From Piromyces finnis (taxonomy: Eukaryota; Neocallimastigomycota; Neocallimastigomycetes; Neocallimastigales; Neocallimastigaceae), in contig MCFH01000002.1 in the NCBI GenBank assembly GCA_002104945.1, positions 1,765,001-1,829,000 on the forward strand: DNA of 64,000 nt. The letters run 5' to 3'. The notes below the pieces were generated by a model that saw nothing but the letters and a program-made list of their open reading frames with translations, was not told the DNA's origin and did no database searches. Both the position numbers and the translations under genes were made by a program. Positions 48,527 through 61,266 of the stretch are shown here, one piece after another (within the stretch, counting starts at the first letter, position 1; every line of letters starts with the position of its first letter).

Positions 48527-50700
48527 TCACCTCTCTCTTTTTAAATTTTAGTTGGCATTTTTACATATTTTTTTATTTAAACATCACTTATGATTAAATT
48601 GGTATTCTATCTTTCTTTTCTTTCACTTTTTTAGTTTTCAAATAACCTTTTTATTCATCATATTATATATAAAAAAACAGTTTTCTCTTCTTAGTTCCTT
48701 TGTTCACTTTGTTTCTTAATATATTAAATTACTATATCTAGGAAATAATACAAATTAAAATTGATTTTATATAATATATGATAAAGTTTATTTTATATAT
48801 TTTATACTGAAAGATATATAATAATATAAAACAATAATATTGGTTTAAATATATTAAGTATCAATCAAATTACTTATTAATATATTTTTATCATATATTA
48901 CCCATTAAAACTATTCAATAATCTATAAATAACCACATCTATTAATTGATATTCTCCTTTCTTTACATTCCCAAAAACCATGATAAAAGGTATAATATAT
49001 TTTTTTATTTCCTATTACTATAAATAATCTAAATCTTTTACTTTCCATAATATGAATAATGTTGATACGTTTATAATTAAGTTCCTATAAAAGTAAATAT
49101 TAATTAATTTATAAATTAAGTTTGTTTAATAATATAAACATAATCAAAAAAAGAATATTAATTAATTTAATATAAAATCAATATATTCTATATTCTATAT
49201 ATTATCCATTCCATTATAAAATGATACACTTTATTAAAAAACTATAATAAATAAGGTTTATTTTAATGAAAAAAACTATGCTATTGGGAAATTTTGACTA
49301 ATAGTATAGTATAAAAAAAAATCAGCATAGGTTAATGTTAAAAACAAAACAAAATCTGATCTAAATAACATGTATATTCACTTATTAATAATAAGTGATT
49401 TTATCAATAGATATTTTTTTTAAATTATATTTTTAGTAATATATTTAAACTTTTTCTTTCCTATAAAATATTAAGTAAAATATTATAAAGAAAATTAAAC
49501 CATTTTTGTAACACCAAATACATCTTCTAAATTTATAAGCAGCTATTGTAACACTAAAAAGATAAATTATAAATTAATAATAAACTATTATGATTTAATC
49601 ATATGATTAATTAATAAGATACAAATACTTTGTTTGAAACAAATAATCGAACACTTTTATTCTTAATTTCTAATACTTACTAAAAATTTCAATTATTGCT
49701 TACTCTTTATTACTACATAAACCATTGCTCTTATATTTTTAAATATTTTAATAATAAAAAAAGGAAGAAATTCACTTTATATAGTCAATAGTTTTATATA
49801 AATAAAAAAAAAAGTCTTTCGATATTATGTTATAATGTCATAACTGTAATTTAAATTCATAAAGAAACATAAATCATATTTTTATACTATCTTAGATGTA
49901 TTGTTTTAACAAAATTAATAATTAATGTTATTAAATATATAATTTAATAAGTTAAATACAAAAAGAAACCTATATCATTAATTGATAATTCCTTATTATC
50001 TTATTACTTTAATAAATATATCATATTAATACTATTAAATATATATCTTTTTAGTTTAAATTAATAATATACTTTACATAAAATAAATATATAATTTAGA
50101 ATACTATATATATAATCATATAAAATTATAGTAAATATATCTAGTTGAATAAATATTTAATTTTCCATATTATCATTTTATTAATATATTAATTACATTA
50201 AAAATGAATGTATCTATAATTAGAATATAATACAATAAAAAAAAAAAAAAAAGATGATGAAAATATATAATGAGAAAATAAGTTTTTATCTATAAAGTCC
50301 TATCTATCAAAACAATTCTATTAGTGGTTTTTAGAGAAATATTGACTGCTTTTTATCACTAGGTGATATTAATCATGAGAAAATGAAATTTTATATTTTT
50401 TAAATTTTATACATAATATATCATTATTTTAAATAAATATAACTGTTTTACTTATTATATAATCTTAGCAAGGCTTCCTTTAATAATGAATGTAAATATA
50501 AAAATAAATAGCAAAACTGTCAACCTTTTTTTAAAATAAAATAAAATATTTGATGAAAATTTTAATGTTGAATTAAAAAATTAATTTATTTAATTGTTAT
50601 ACAAAATTTAAAAATTTATTTTTATCCAATAATTTTTTCTTTTTTTTTTTTTTTTTAACTTTATATTCCTATAATAATTATAAAAACAAAAAATAAAGAA

Positions 50701-53700
50701 ATGCTATCAGAAATTCAAAGTGTATTTAATTCACAATCATTCCCTGATTTTGAATTATTTAAACAATCTTACAATCATGTTAATTCAGAAAAACCAGCTA
50801 TTATTTCTAGAGGAAAACAATATCAATATCGTCAACTTTTCAGAGACATTTTACATTTTAGAAATACTTACTTTAATAAGTTAATATTCAATATTTTACT
50901 AATATAAATTGTTATATAAGTGGAAATTATTTTTATAATTAATGGAATGCTAAATATATTATTCATTTTATAATAAAATTAAAAAGATTTAATGTTCAAG
51001 TTAAAAACTATTTTTAAATAATAATTAATTAATTAAAAGTTGTTTTGATAATATATAAAAATTAACTTTTATATAGTAATACTTAATTTCAGTTTTATTT
51101 TTAATTTCAAATTCTTTAATCTTTTATATTTTAATCTATATTCAATTATTCAATAATAAAAAGTTTTAATTATTAAATAATTCTAAAATAATAAGCATTA
51201 AATGATAGCAGCAATATTAATAAATATAAACCTTTTAAATTTAATTATATAAATAACTTAGTCGTAATTTAAATGGTGAAAGAGTTGTTTTCTTATGTCC
51301 AAGCAGTTATGAATATGTCATTGCTCAATGGAGTATTTGGTGCTCTAATGGAATTGCAGTTCCTTTATGTAAATATTAATAACACAAAATAAATAGTATT
51401 TTTATTTGTTCCTTCCTACCTTTATTTTAATTTAATGATTATTTGATATTGTTAAATAAAAGGTACAATTCATCCTCCAGCTGAAATTAAATATACTATA
51501 AATGATTCCAAAGCTTCAATTGCTATTGTTCATAAATCATTTTCTGAATTTTTTAAACCTATTCTTGCTTCATTCCCAAATCTTAAATACATAGAAATTG
51601 ATGATTTTCTAGAAGATCCAAGTCCAATTGTATAAAAGTTTATTTATATCTATATATTATTTGTTATTATTCAAAAAATATAGTAATTTTTATTTTTTTT
51701 TTTTTTCATTTTTAATAAAGATTCCAAATATTACTTTTGAACCAGTTAATAAGAATAATGGTGCCTTAATCTTATATACAAGGTAAATATTTTTAAAATA
51801 TTTTAGCATAATAAATATATAAGCAATATAAATACATTTTTATTATTTTTTTCTAATACAATTTCTTGATACTTTAAAAATAATAGTGGTACTACAGGTA
51901 AATATCTAACAAAATATTTTATTATATATATAATATAAAGACACCTTAAGGTTATTATAACAAATAATTTATTTATTAAAAAAAAATATATAAATTTTCA
52001 GGTAATCCAAAAGGTGTAGTTATTACATTTAAAAATTTAGAAAATCAGATCGGTTGTCTAATTAAAGCATGGAAATGGACATCAGAAGATAAAATCTTAC
52101 ACACCCTTCCACTTCATCATACACATGTAAATTAAATAATAATAATAAACTGTATAATAATATTAATAATATTTCTTATATATATATTGATTAACAAAAA
52201 ATAAAATTATTATATAATATTTATCTCATAATAATTTAAATAGGGTATTATCAATGTAAGAATTTCAATCACCTTTTTATATTTAATAAAATTAATAATA
52301 ATAATAATAAAAAAAAAAGCCTACTATATTAATATATGTTGAATTATCATAAAAAGGTTTTACTTTGTCCATTATGGAGTGGAGCAACTTGTGATATGCT
52401 TCCAAAGTTTAATGTCAATAAAGTCTGGGATCTTTGGATGGATGAATCAAATAATTATACCTTATTCATGGCTGTTCCAACCATTTATGGTAATTCTAAA
52501 ATACATTGTTAACTAAATACAAATAATGATAATGAATTAAATAAATTTTAAATTCACACTAACTTTTAAATGCTTCTCTATCGTAATCATATTATTAAAG
52601 CAAAATTAATAAAATTATATAAATCATTTTCACCAATTCTTCAAAAGAAAGCTACTGAATGTTGTAAACAATTTAGATTAATGGTAAGTGGTTCTAGTTC
52701 TCTTCCAAACTTTTTATTTAATGAATGGAAAAGAATTTCTGGACACACTTTACTTGAAAGGTAAATTCAAAGATAAAAAATCAATATATTTTATTTAATA
52801 ATAATAAAATTGTTTTCAAAAATCAAAAAAAAATTTATGCTATATATCATATATCATTTATAATACTAAAGATATGGTATGACTGAAATTGGTATGGCTA
52901 TTGGTAATCCATACAATGGTCCAAGAATTCCAGTTAGTATATATAATATAACTAAATTCAAATATTTAAAAAAAAATTATAACTAAATCTCTATATAAAA
53001 AAAAAGGGCTCTGTTGGTGTACCATTCCCAAATGTTCAAGTAAAATTAGTTTGTACAGATACTGGCAAAGATGTTTCTAATATTCCAGAAACACCGGGTG
53101 AAATTAGAATTAAAAGTCCAAGTGTATTCAAAGAGTAAGATAATAAATTTCATTTTTTTATAATAAATTATAAATAATACATATTTAATTATTTTTTATA
53201 TTTTCATTAGATACTTTAATCGTAAAGAACAAACATTTGAATCATTTGATGAAGATGGATGGTAGATACCATATTAAAAATAAGTAAATTGGTTATTGAT
53301 ATACTATCAAATTTACTTATAATCAAATATTTTTTTTTTTTTATTTTTTTAAAAATATCCTTAACGGTATTTCCAATAAGGTTTAAAACTGGTGATATTG
53401 CTGTTATTACAGCTGATCAAAAATATCGTATTTTAGGTAGAGCTAGTGCTGATATTATTAAATCCGGAGGCTATAAGATTTCCGCTCTTGAAATTGAACG
53501 TGAATTATTAGAACATCCATATATAGAAGACTGTGCTGTTGTTGGCCTTCCAGATCCAAATGAATGGGGTGAACTTGTCGGATTGATGTACGTTGGCTCA
53601 AGTGAATTATCAATTAATGAAATTAAAAATTTCTTAAAACCACGTTTAGCTAAATATAAATTACCAAGAGTTTCTTGCCGTGTCAATGAAATACCAAGAA

Positions 53701-53750
53701 ACACTTTAGGAAAAATTAACAAAAGGGAAGTTGTCCGATGTATGTTATAA
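50701..53750 (+). CDS. ACSF3: Malonyl-CoA synthetase-like acyl-CoA synthetase (ACSF3/AAE13 type)
   Basis: Thirteen exons join in phase to 521 residues: 50701-50879, 51262-51368, 51463-51629, 51721-51782, 51887-51897, 52002-52126, 52244-52255, 52357-52489, 52601-52760, 52872-52932, 53007-53134, 53211-53261 and 53381-53750. The AMP-binding P-loop YTSGTTGNPKG spans exons 4 to 6. LPLHHTHGIIN, PLWSGAT, RYGMTEIGMA, FKTGDIAV and GRASADIIKSGGYKIS follow in the ACSF3 order, ending with the catalytic Lys of PRNTLGKINK. ACSF3 and plant AAE13 activate malonate or methylmalonate with ATP and CoA, supplying malonyl-CoA inside mitochondria. No clear organelle-targeting presequence is visible here, so the location is open. 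Exons 5 and 7 are only 11 and 12 nt. Confidence 0.9.
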
Positions 53751-54134
53751 AGTTTAAAATACTCTTCAAAATCAAAATTATAGGAAAAAAAAAATTTTTT
53801 TTTTCTTATATATTTGAAGAGTATTGATCTATGAATTAATGTTCTATTTTATCTTTAATATTTTAATTATAATAATAATTAAAATATAATTTTTCAAGAG
53901 GAATTGATAAAAGAAAATGATAAGAGTAAAAAGAAATGAAAGCGAAATAACAATAGAATTTACGATTTAATTTATTTATGTTTTTTCTAAAATTTTAAAG
54001 AAAATAATAAAAAGAAAAAGAAAACAAATAACATGAAATAGTATTTAAAATATTAAATTTTTTGATAAATTAATTAAAAGTTTTAATATTATTAAAAATT
54101 TGTATAAATATATATTTTTGTTAGTAATGAAACA

Positions 54135-54183
<49 letters not shown>

Positions 54184-54507
54184 CTGCAAGAGAAAATAAT
54201 CAGAATTTGACTAAATATAGAATTATGATATAATATTTTTTTTTTCTTTTCTCTTTTCACTTTTTTCTTTTTATTTTTTGATAACATTACATTGCATTAA
54301 AATGTTCGATAAAGCAGGCATTCCAAATGTTTTTAATTTTATATATACTTAATTTATAATTACATCGCAATTTTATTGGTTAAAATTAAATAATATAAAA
54401 TTTAATTTATGTATATTACAAATGTTTTTATTATAAATTGACATAATTCTTAAAAATATCAACTTCTAAGGAAGTAAATTTATTTTCTTAATAAAATTTT
54501 ATACAAA
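53751..54507. other. AT-rich spacer
   Basis: Contains a 42-base A run at about 54140-54181. No coding frame. Contains the 3' end of the acyl-CoA synthetase gene and the promoter of the hydrolase gene. Confidence 0.7.
54140..54181. repeat. Long A homopolymer
   Basis: About 42 consecutive A bases followed by GACTGCAAGAG. It could be the tail of a decayed retroelement on the plus strand, but the sequence before it matches none of the families seen here. Confidence 0.85.
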
Positions 54508-56169
54508 ATGGTTACTGTTACTTGGTTAGGTCATGCTGCTTTTATGTTCAAGCATTCTGGATTTACCTTTATGATTGATCCGTAAATATCTATATAAAAT
54601 TATAATGCTCTTATATTTACCCCACTTTTAAATGAATTAAATATAGAAATAGTAATAAAAATAAAAAAAAAAAAAAAATAAAAATAAAGAAAGATAAAAT
54701 AATTTCTTACAAATTTTAAGAATTAGAATATATTATTTAATTCATTATTGAATTTATTAATTTAAACATGAGAATATGAATATTAATTTTATTTTTCTTT
54801 TTCCCTCTTATGTATAATTTAATAATTTTTAATCTTTTATTATTAATAATTGTTACTCTTAATATTTCCAAAAAAAAAAAAAAAAAAAAAATACTAATAT
54901 AAAAATAAATATCGTTCTTTTTTATAAAACTATTTATTAAATACTTAATAGATTCCTTGCTAATCCAAATTGTCCAATTAAGGGTATTCCAACTGGCATT
55001 GATGTCATTTTAATTACGTAAATATATTGCTAATTAACTTTATTACAAACTATAAATATATATATATATTGATAAAATAATTGATTATTATATAAATTTT
55101 ATTAATAAAAAAATATTATATTATAATTATTTTTTTATTAAAATTTCTTAATTATTTAATAATATTTCTTTTGTATTAATGCCTTATCAAATAACTATTA
55201 ACATAAAAAAGTCACGGACATTCTGATCACATTGGTTCTACTGTTGACATTTTAAAGGCTAATCCAAGTTGTAAGGTTTTCTGTAATGTCGAAATTGCTA
55301 CCTACCTTAGCAAGAAGGTTAGTAACAATGTTGTCGGTTTCAACAAGGGTGGAACAGTTGGAATTGGTGGAAACTTCAAGGTTACTATGGTAAGTTATAT
55401 TTATAAGTGATATTATATAAGAATAAAAAGATAATTTTTATATAACTTAATATAATTTAATAATAATAATAAATAAATAAATAAATTAAAAGGTTGATGC
55501 TCTTCATTCATCTGATATTGATACTGATGAAGGTATTCTCCCAGGTGGTACACCAGCTGGTTTCGTAGTCAAAGGAAATGGTACTAGCTTCTATTTCTCT
55601 GGTGATACTGGTAATAATTAATAATTTTTTAAAATTTATTTCATATCATAATTTACTGTTTATAGAAATAAAATTAAATATTCAATTATAAAATTTTTGT
55701 ATTTTTTTTTTAAATTAAATAAAATAATAGATGTTTTCAGTGATATGGCTGTTATTAATGACCTTTACCAACCAGAATACGCTTTCTTATGTATTGGTGA
55801 CTTTTACACTATGGGACCAGTCCAAGCTGCTTACAGTGTTAACAAGGTAATTAGACTATTAAAAAAAAAAAAAAAAAAAAAAGTATTTCAAAATATAAAT
55901 GATTAAAATATAATGAAATTATATTTTTAATATACTATAGTATCTTACTAATGTCAAGACTGTTATTCCAATGCACTATGTAAGTATAATAATAGCATAA
56001 TTATTATCAAAATAATAATAACTAATATTAAATTAAAATAATCTTTAAACTCAATCATTTACAGGGTACTTTCCCAGCTTTAACTGGTACTCCAGAAGAA
56101 CTTGAAAAGTGCATTAAAACTAATACCAAGGTTTTAACCTTAAAGTTTGGCTCTGCTTATGATATGTAA
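54508..56169 (+). CDS. UPF0173-type metal-dependent hydrolase
   Basis: Seven exons join in phase to 231 residues: 54508-54581, 54952-55017, 55212-55389, 55493-55610, 55731-55846, 55941-55979 and 56065-56169. This is the metallo-beta-lactamase fold of the bacterial YtkL/UPF0173 family, usually about 225-230 residues. VTWLGHAAF begins it; the metal site is HGHSDH, then the His of DALHSSD, the Asp of FSGDTD and the His of PMHYGTFP. All expected ligands are present, so it should be an active hydrolase of unknown substrate. The family is mainly bacterial and archaeal. Its presence as a spliced gene here suggests an old horizontal acquisition that has since gained introns, in line with the many bacterial genes known in anaerobic fungi. 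Start ATG is the first of the frame. Confidence 0.9.
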
Positions 56170-56494
56170 AATTGAAAATAATTTCAAAGAAAACCATCAA
56201 TATTAAATATTATAATAGGAATCAATAATTTTATGAAAAATTATTTTATAATAAATCATATATTTCAATATTTATTTTAATATGTAATATACTAAATTAA
56301 ACTTCAAAGAATAAAATGAAAGAAAGAAATATGTTATCATATTATTAATTTTTTTCTTATCACTATTAAATGTAAAATATTAATTTTATAATAAAGTAGC
56401 CTCAAAATTATAAAAAAAAAAAAATAAAAATAAAATAAATAAAAAACAGTAAATAATGTTAAATATTATTTGCATTGTAAAATATCACATAATT
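56170..56494. other. AT-rich spacer
   Basis: 3' flank of the hydrolase gene, with an A run near 56412-56424. Nothing else seen. Confidence 0.6.
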
Positions 56495-56495
56495 G

Positions 56496-56565
<70 letters not shown>
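56495..56565. repeat. ATTT microsatellite at LINE copy C tail
   Basis: About seventeen ATTT units where the other copies have three to five, next to the 3' UTR of LINE copy C. The usual family terminus (TAGACTAGGAAGAGAA) is missing, so the repeat has replaced or displaced the original end. Confidence 0.9.
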
Positions 56566-56567
<2 letters not shown>

Positions 56568-58269
56568 TTTGTGATATTACATAATATTAGGTGATAATAA
56601 ATATTGATATAATAAATAATAAATAAAAATAATAAAATATATATAAATAAAAATATAAATATAAAATAATATAAAATAATTATTTAAGTTGCATAAAAGT
56701 TCAATGAACTCTGCAATTTGTACTGTGTGTGGGATTGATCCCTACCTAATAAATTAAATGAAATAAAATAAATAACATCAGGTATAATAGTGTAGTGTCC
56801 ACTAAACTCTCCCATGAATTCATAATTTTTACATTCGAAGAAATACTAACATTGAACCCTGTGTACGGAACACTGAGAATGTTCCTTTGCCATATCGGTA
56901 CGATGTCGGCGCTCTTGATTACGTTAGGTGTCTTACTAAACCTATCAAAAAGTAGCCTCATAGAGCTACTAATGATAGGGATTGTTTTAGTAAGAAAAGC
57001 CGCGAGACCCTCTACATATGGAACATGAGACCCCGATGAACTGTAAAGCTGTTCATTCAAATGTCTTTGTTCCGCCTTATCGATTTGTAGCTCATCATAA
57101 GCTAAAGTTCCACCAAGAAGGAACGTAAAAATATAGTTATAAATTGTTTTTCTTACTTCCGTTTCGGGGAGTAAGTATGTGATGAATTGATTCTTATATT
57201 TATTGTAAAAAAGGGTAAAAAGATCGTCAAGAAAGCAAAGTGAAGAAGCTCTGTATTCAGAGAATGCAGAACATTCTAATATCCAATGGTAAAAAGATTG
57301 TTCGTCATATCTGCAACATGGACAGACACGAGGGCAGTCAGGAGTAACTCTATTACTGGCAGTAATAACAATTCGGATAGTGTATTCATAACCGCATCGA
57401 ATACGAATAATCCAGGTAATTCCTAAATTTAAGTGAGGTTTTTTGAGGCTGATATGCATTAGGCGATTTGAATTAAGGAATTTGTTGTTAGTATATCTGA
57501 TGCTTTTACTTCCATTATTTAGGCTACTATTATTCCAATAATATTCTCTAATATCTTTAGTACTTTTAATATTTATTTTCATAAGCTTCTTATGAAGTGA
57601 ACAAGACTCTTTGGCTCAAGAGTAATGAGACATGGGAAGAATAGATCGGACGAGATCTTTAATAATGCAATTTGATTTTCTCTATTTAACAAAGCATTTC
57701 ACTTGTTGCGCAGCACAAATACCTGAAAGGGTAGGAATCTTCATATCTCTTGTAAGAGCATACAGACTAATAAATGAATTTCGTTCAAAAACAAAATCTT
57801 TGTTATTAAGACTTTTATTGTGAAAGCTACTGACACTCCATAAAACAGCAAATTGAACTCTTCTAGTTCTATTTTTGTTGGAACCAAGTAAAGAAGCATA
57901 ATAAGAGACTTTGCTTAAAATATAGGAATGAATTACTATATTTTTTAAGCCAATAGGAACACAATTGTTGGTGAGGAAGCTCTTAAAAGAGAATAAGGAT
58001 TTCTGAGCTTTTTTATACATATTAGACAGAATAGAAGTTAGAGAGAGATCTTCGTCGAATGGGATTCCAAGATAAGTATAGCAAGAAACCTTTGGAATCA
58101 AGTACATACCGATGTAAAATGTTGAGTCGACATAACTAGGGGATCTATTAAAGTTGATAGGTTTAACAACAATAGTTGCACATTTATTTATTCCAAAAGA
58201 CATTTCACTTAAATTAGCCCAATCAAGGACTAGATTGAGCATCTTTTGAAGGTTCTTCTTGTTAGGAAA

Positions 58270-58277
58270 AATCGGAA

Positions 58278-58280
<3 letters not shown>
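58270..58280. repeat. Target-site duplication, left side of LINE copy D
   Basis: AATCGGAACAA, repeated at 59136-59146. In the intact family this sequence occurs only once at the corresponding place (AATCAAAACAA near 16032), so the second copy was made by the insertion of copy D. Confidence 0.8.
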
Positions 58281-58312
<32 letters not shown>

Positions 58313-58675
58313 CTAGGAAGAGAATACATATCTTTTATTTATTTATTTATTTATTTTGTGATATTACATAATATTAGGTGATAATAAATATTGATATAAT
58401 AAATAATAAATAAAAATAATAAAATATATATAAATAAAAATATAAATATAAAATAATATAAAATAATTATTTAAGTTGCATAAAAGTTCAATGTACTCTG
58501 CAATTTGTACTGTGTGTGGGATTGATCCCTACCTAATAAATTAAATGAAATAAAAAAAAGAACATCAAGTATGATAGTGTGATGTCCACTAAACTCTCCC
58601 ATGAGCTCATAATGTTTTCATTCGAAGAAATACTAACATTGAACCCTGTGTACGGAACACTGAGAATGTTCCTTT

Positions 58676-58716
<41 letters not shown>

Positions 58717-59135
58717 GGCATCAAATATTTTAAACTTTATTATTAATTTAATTAAAATTATAATACATGTAATATAAAAATTAAAATAAAATAAAAATAA
58801 AAAAAAATATGTTTAAATAACACAAATGAATAAAAATTGGGTATAATATATTCTAGTAATTTTAATTAAAGTAAGAAAGCCACTATCATACTAAAGTATA
58901 ACAATTGTATTTGACTTCCAATGGGACACCGAGCCAAAGATCAAAATTTTGTCATGGAACAAAATTATGATCTCCATTGGTTGCGCTGGCCCTCCTGGTC
59001 TGTCTTACTGTTTCTTCAGCATTGACGCTCTTGGATGTTGTTCCTTTGCCATATCGGTACGATGTCGAAAAGTAGCCTCTTAGAGCTACTAATGATAGGG
59101 ATTGTTTTAGTAAGAAAAAGCCGATGAACTGTAGC
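58281..59135 (-). mobile_element. LINE copy D, short 5'-truncated copy inside copy C
   Basis: Starts on the plus strand with a 29-base T run (58281-58309), then the family 3' terminus and 3' UTR, the end of ORF2 to 58680, a foreign insertion (58681-59039), and more ORF2 end to about 59133. Compared with intact copies it lacks about 38 bp after GTACGATGTCG and about 33 bp before GATGAACTGTA. It is flanked by AATCGGAACAA on both sides. Non-functional. Confidence 0.85.
58681..59039 (-). mobile_element. Second-family retroelement inside LINE copy D
   Basis: About 359 bp: a 33-base T run (58681-58713), AACGGCATCAAATATTTTAA, AT-rich sequence, then a GC-richer part (58920-59035). It is flanked by the 13-bp direct repeat GTTCCTTTGCCAT (58668-58680 and 59040-59052), which occurs once in intact LINE copies. 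On the minus strand the GC-rich 5' part reads as a short frame (VNAEETVRQTRRAS) ending at a stop. This looks like the 3' end of another LINE whose ORF is otherwise absent; a SINE is the alternative. No tRNA-like box A/B found. The tail is shared with 45127-45290. Confidence 0.8.
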
Positions 59136-59170
59136 AATCGGAACAATATCATCGACGAAAAGGCCACCAA

Positions 59171-59919
59171 AGAGTTGCACTACTATACTACATGCTTTTA
59201 TTTTAGAGCAAAACGAAGCTATATTATATTATAAAGCCCTTATGATTATTATTTACAACTAATTTACTTTTAAAACATATTTTTCAATATTTACCCAAAA
59301 ACTTACAAATTATTTATCTTTTTAAAATCCCAAACATATTTCAAATTAAAGTTCACCATTTTAACTCAATACGCTTCAAACTTAATTACATCAGTTAATT
59401 ATATATATTATTTCTTTAATATTCATTATTTATTATTACACTTACAATATTTTATTACAAAACTAATTTATTATAATTACTATTTTTAATTTCTATTTGG
59501 TCTATCTAATTTCACCATTTTTTATCTGTCTTTTCTTTCCCTCATATTTTCACATTAACACTACTTGCAATAATATATATTACACATTTCATTTCTTGAT
59601 CTAATTATCCTCTTTTTTCCAGTATATATTAATTTTAATAAAGGTTTTTAAAATAAATATTACGCAAATAACGATAAAAGTTTTCATTCAGATTTTCTCC
59701 TTATGATCGTTTTTTATATTTATTTTATTAATGCATATATTTAATTTACATTAAATATCTTATTTTCAGCAAATGTGAAGTAATTTCATAACTATATTAT
59801 ATTATAGTATAATAATTATGATATTAATAAATATTTCTTATATTATTTACTTTAATAATTTAACTATTTTAAAACACTTACAGAAATTTAAGAACAAATG
59901 CTTAAATATGTCATGCAAT
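59171..59919. other. AT-rich spacer
   Basis: Between the LINE nest and eS24. No coding frame or repeat family recognised; it presumably contains the eS24 3' untranslated region. Confidence 0.65.
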
Positions 59920-60488
59920 TTACTTTTGAGTAGCCTTCTTAGTACCACGGAACTTCTTGCTTCTGTTCTTCTTTTCCTTGATTTGCTTACGTGATTGTTG
60001 AACCTTTTCAACAAGACCTTGTCTGACTAATCTGTATTTTGGTTCAAACTTCTTGGCAGCTTCAATGGTATCGTAAATTAAAGCGTAACCAGTACTTTTA
60101 CCACCACCATAGTGAGTACGGAAACCGAAAACGAAAATGTTCTAATTATTTTATTATAAATAATAATTAATGTTAAAGTCTATATTTTACTTTTTGAATT
60201 TTATTTAAATAGCTTTTATTTTATAACTTACTTCCTTATCGGCCTTGTACATCTTGGAAAGCTTATCACGGAGATCGCTCTTGGAAAGATTAGCAGAGTT
60301 TGGGTGAATGATATCAACGATCATTTGCTTACGTTGAAGGAGACGGTTAGTCATAAACTTCCTTGTGCGGATGGTACAAGTAGCGTCAGCCTATTTACCA
60401 TATTTAAAAAAAATATACAATCATTAAAATCACATTCAAAAAAAACATACATTCATCCATCAACTAATATTCATAAAATTCATACCAT
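59920..60488 (-). CDS. RPS24: 40S ribosomal protein eS24
   Basis: Three exons give 127 residues: the ATG alone at 60488-60486, then 60390-60232 and 60141-59920. Conserved eS24 sequence is clear ([18 protein letters not shown], then [20 protein letters not shown]) and the usual basic C-terminus ends in TQK. The family is normally 130-135 residues. It is a structural protein of the small ribosomal subunit, needed for 18S rRNA maturation. The first intron directly follows the start codon (ATG|GTATGA). This keeps phase and gives a family-like N-terminus ([10 protein letters not shown]). Codon use is richer in C-ending codons than in neighbouring genes, as expected for a highly expressed gene. Confidence 0.95.
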
Positions 60489-61266
60489 GTTTATTATATG
60501 CTATTAAAATTCAGCTGATATTGAGAGAGAGACTAAAAAAATTTTATTGCAGAATTGTAAATACTTTTTTATCGTAAGTCATACAAATTGATTTTGACCA
60601 ATCGAATCATTTTAAATTATATGTGGCTGTGTGATTCATAATATATTAACAATACATATAATATATTTGAAATTAAAATAATTTCAAATATTAAATAAAA
60701 TTATTGTTTTTTTTTTATTTTATTTTAATTTCTATTTTTTATTTTTTTTTTTTTTGTAATTATATTTGAATTATCTTTAGTTTAGTTTTTAATGGCAAAA
60801 GGCTTTGATTTTTTTTTTTTTTTTTTTTTAATAAAAAAAAAGGTTTTATTAAAAAAATGTATTAATGAGACAATGTATTGTAACGTAATAAAAAAGAATT
60901 AACACATAAATTTAATATTTGTAATTATTTTTTTATTTAAATAATAAATTAAAAATTAGAAAGGATATAAAAGAAAATTTCTCTTATAAATGAAATTATA
61001 AAAGGTTTTTTTTTTAAAGCATATATTCTACACATACATTTTAAACTTTTTTTTAAAAATATGAGTTTTATTTATATAACAATTATAAATTTATTGGTAT
61101 TTTTATATAAAATAAAAATTTTTAAGAGAAAAGGTTTCATTTTTTTATTGGAATATAATTTAATACTTATTCTTACTAAATTAGTATTATTTTATATTAC
61201 TAAACGTACTAAACGTATTTACTATTCTAATTAAACTATATATTATTGAGAATTTATTAAATGACA
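60489..61266. other. AT-rich spacer
   Basis: Promoter side of eS24 and 3' flank of the RasGEF gene. Pyrimidine/T tracts at about 60709-60756 and 60809-60830 could contribute to the ribosomal protein promoter, but no defined motif is supported. Confidence 0.6.

Larger units (their letters stand above)
56566..59170 (-). mobile_element. LINE copy C, 5'-truncated, interrupted by copy D
   Basis: Matches the LINE family from the 3' UTR through the RT domain. The left part is 56566-58280; the right part resumes at 59136 after copy D and ends in AAAAGGCCACCA at about 59169. The ORF2 remnant is broken: a frameshift or stop separates 56746-57582 from 57682 onward, and the C-terminal stretch has small deletions. 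The finger sequence is changed (CPCCRYDEQ). It is a dead copy that served as target for copy D. Confidence 0.88.

Noticed and set aside
58952-59170. 72-codon minus-strand frame across the LINE nest
   Set aside because: It crosses the junctions of three different insertions, so it is a chance fusion, not a gene.
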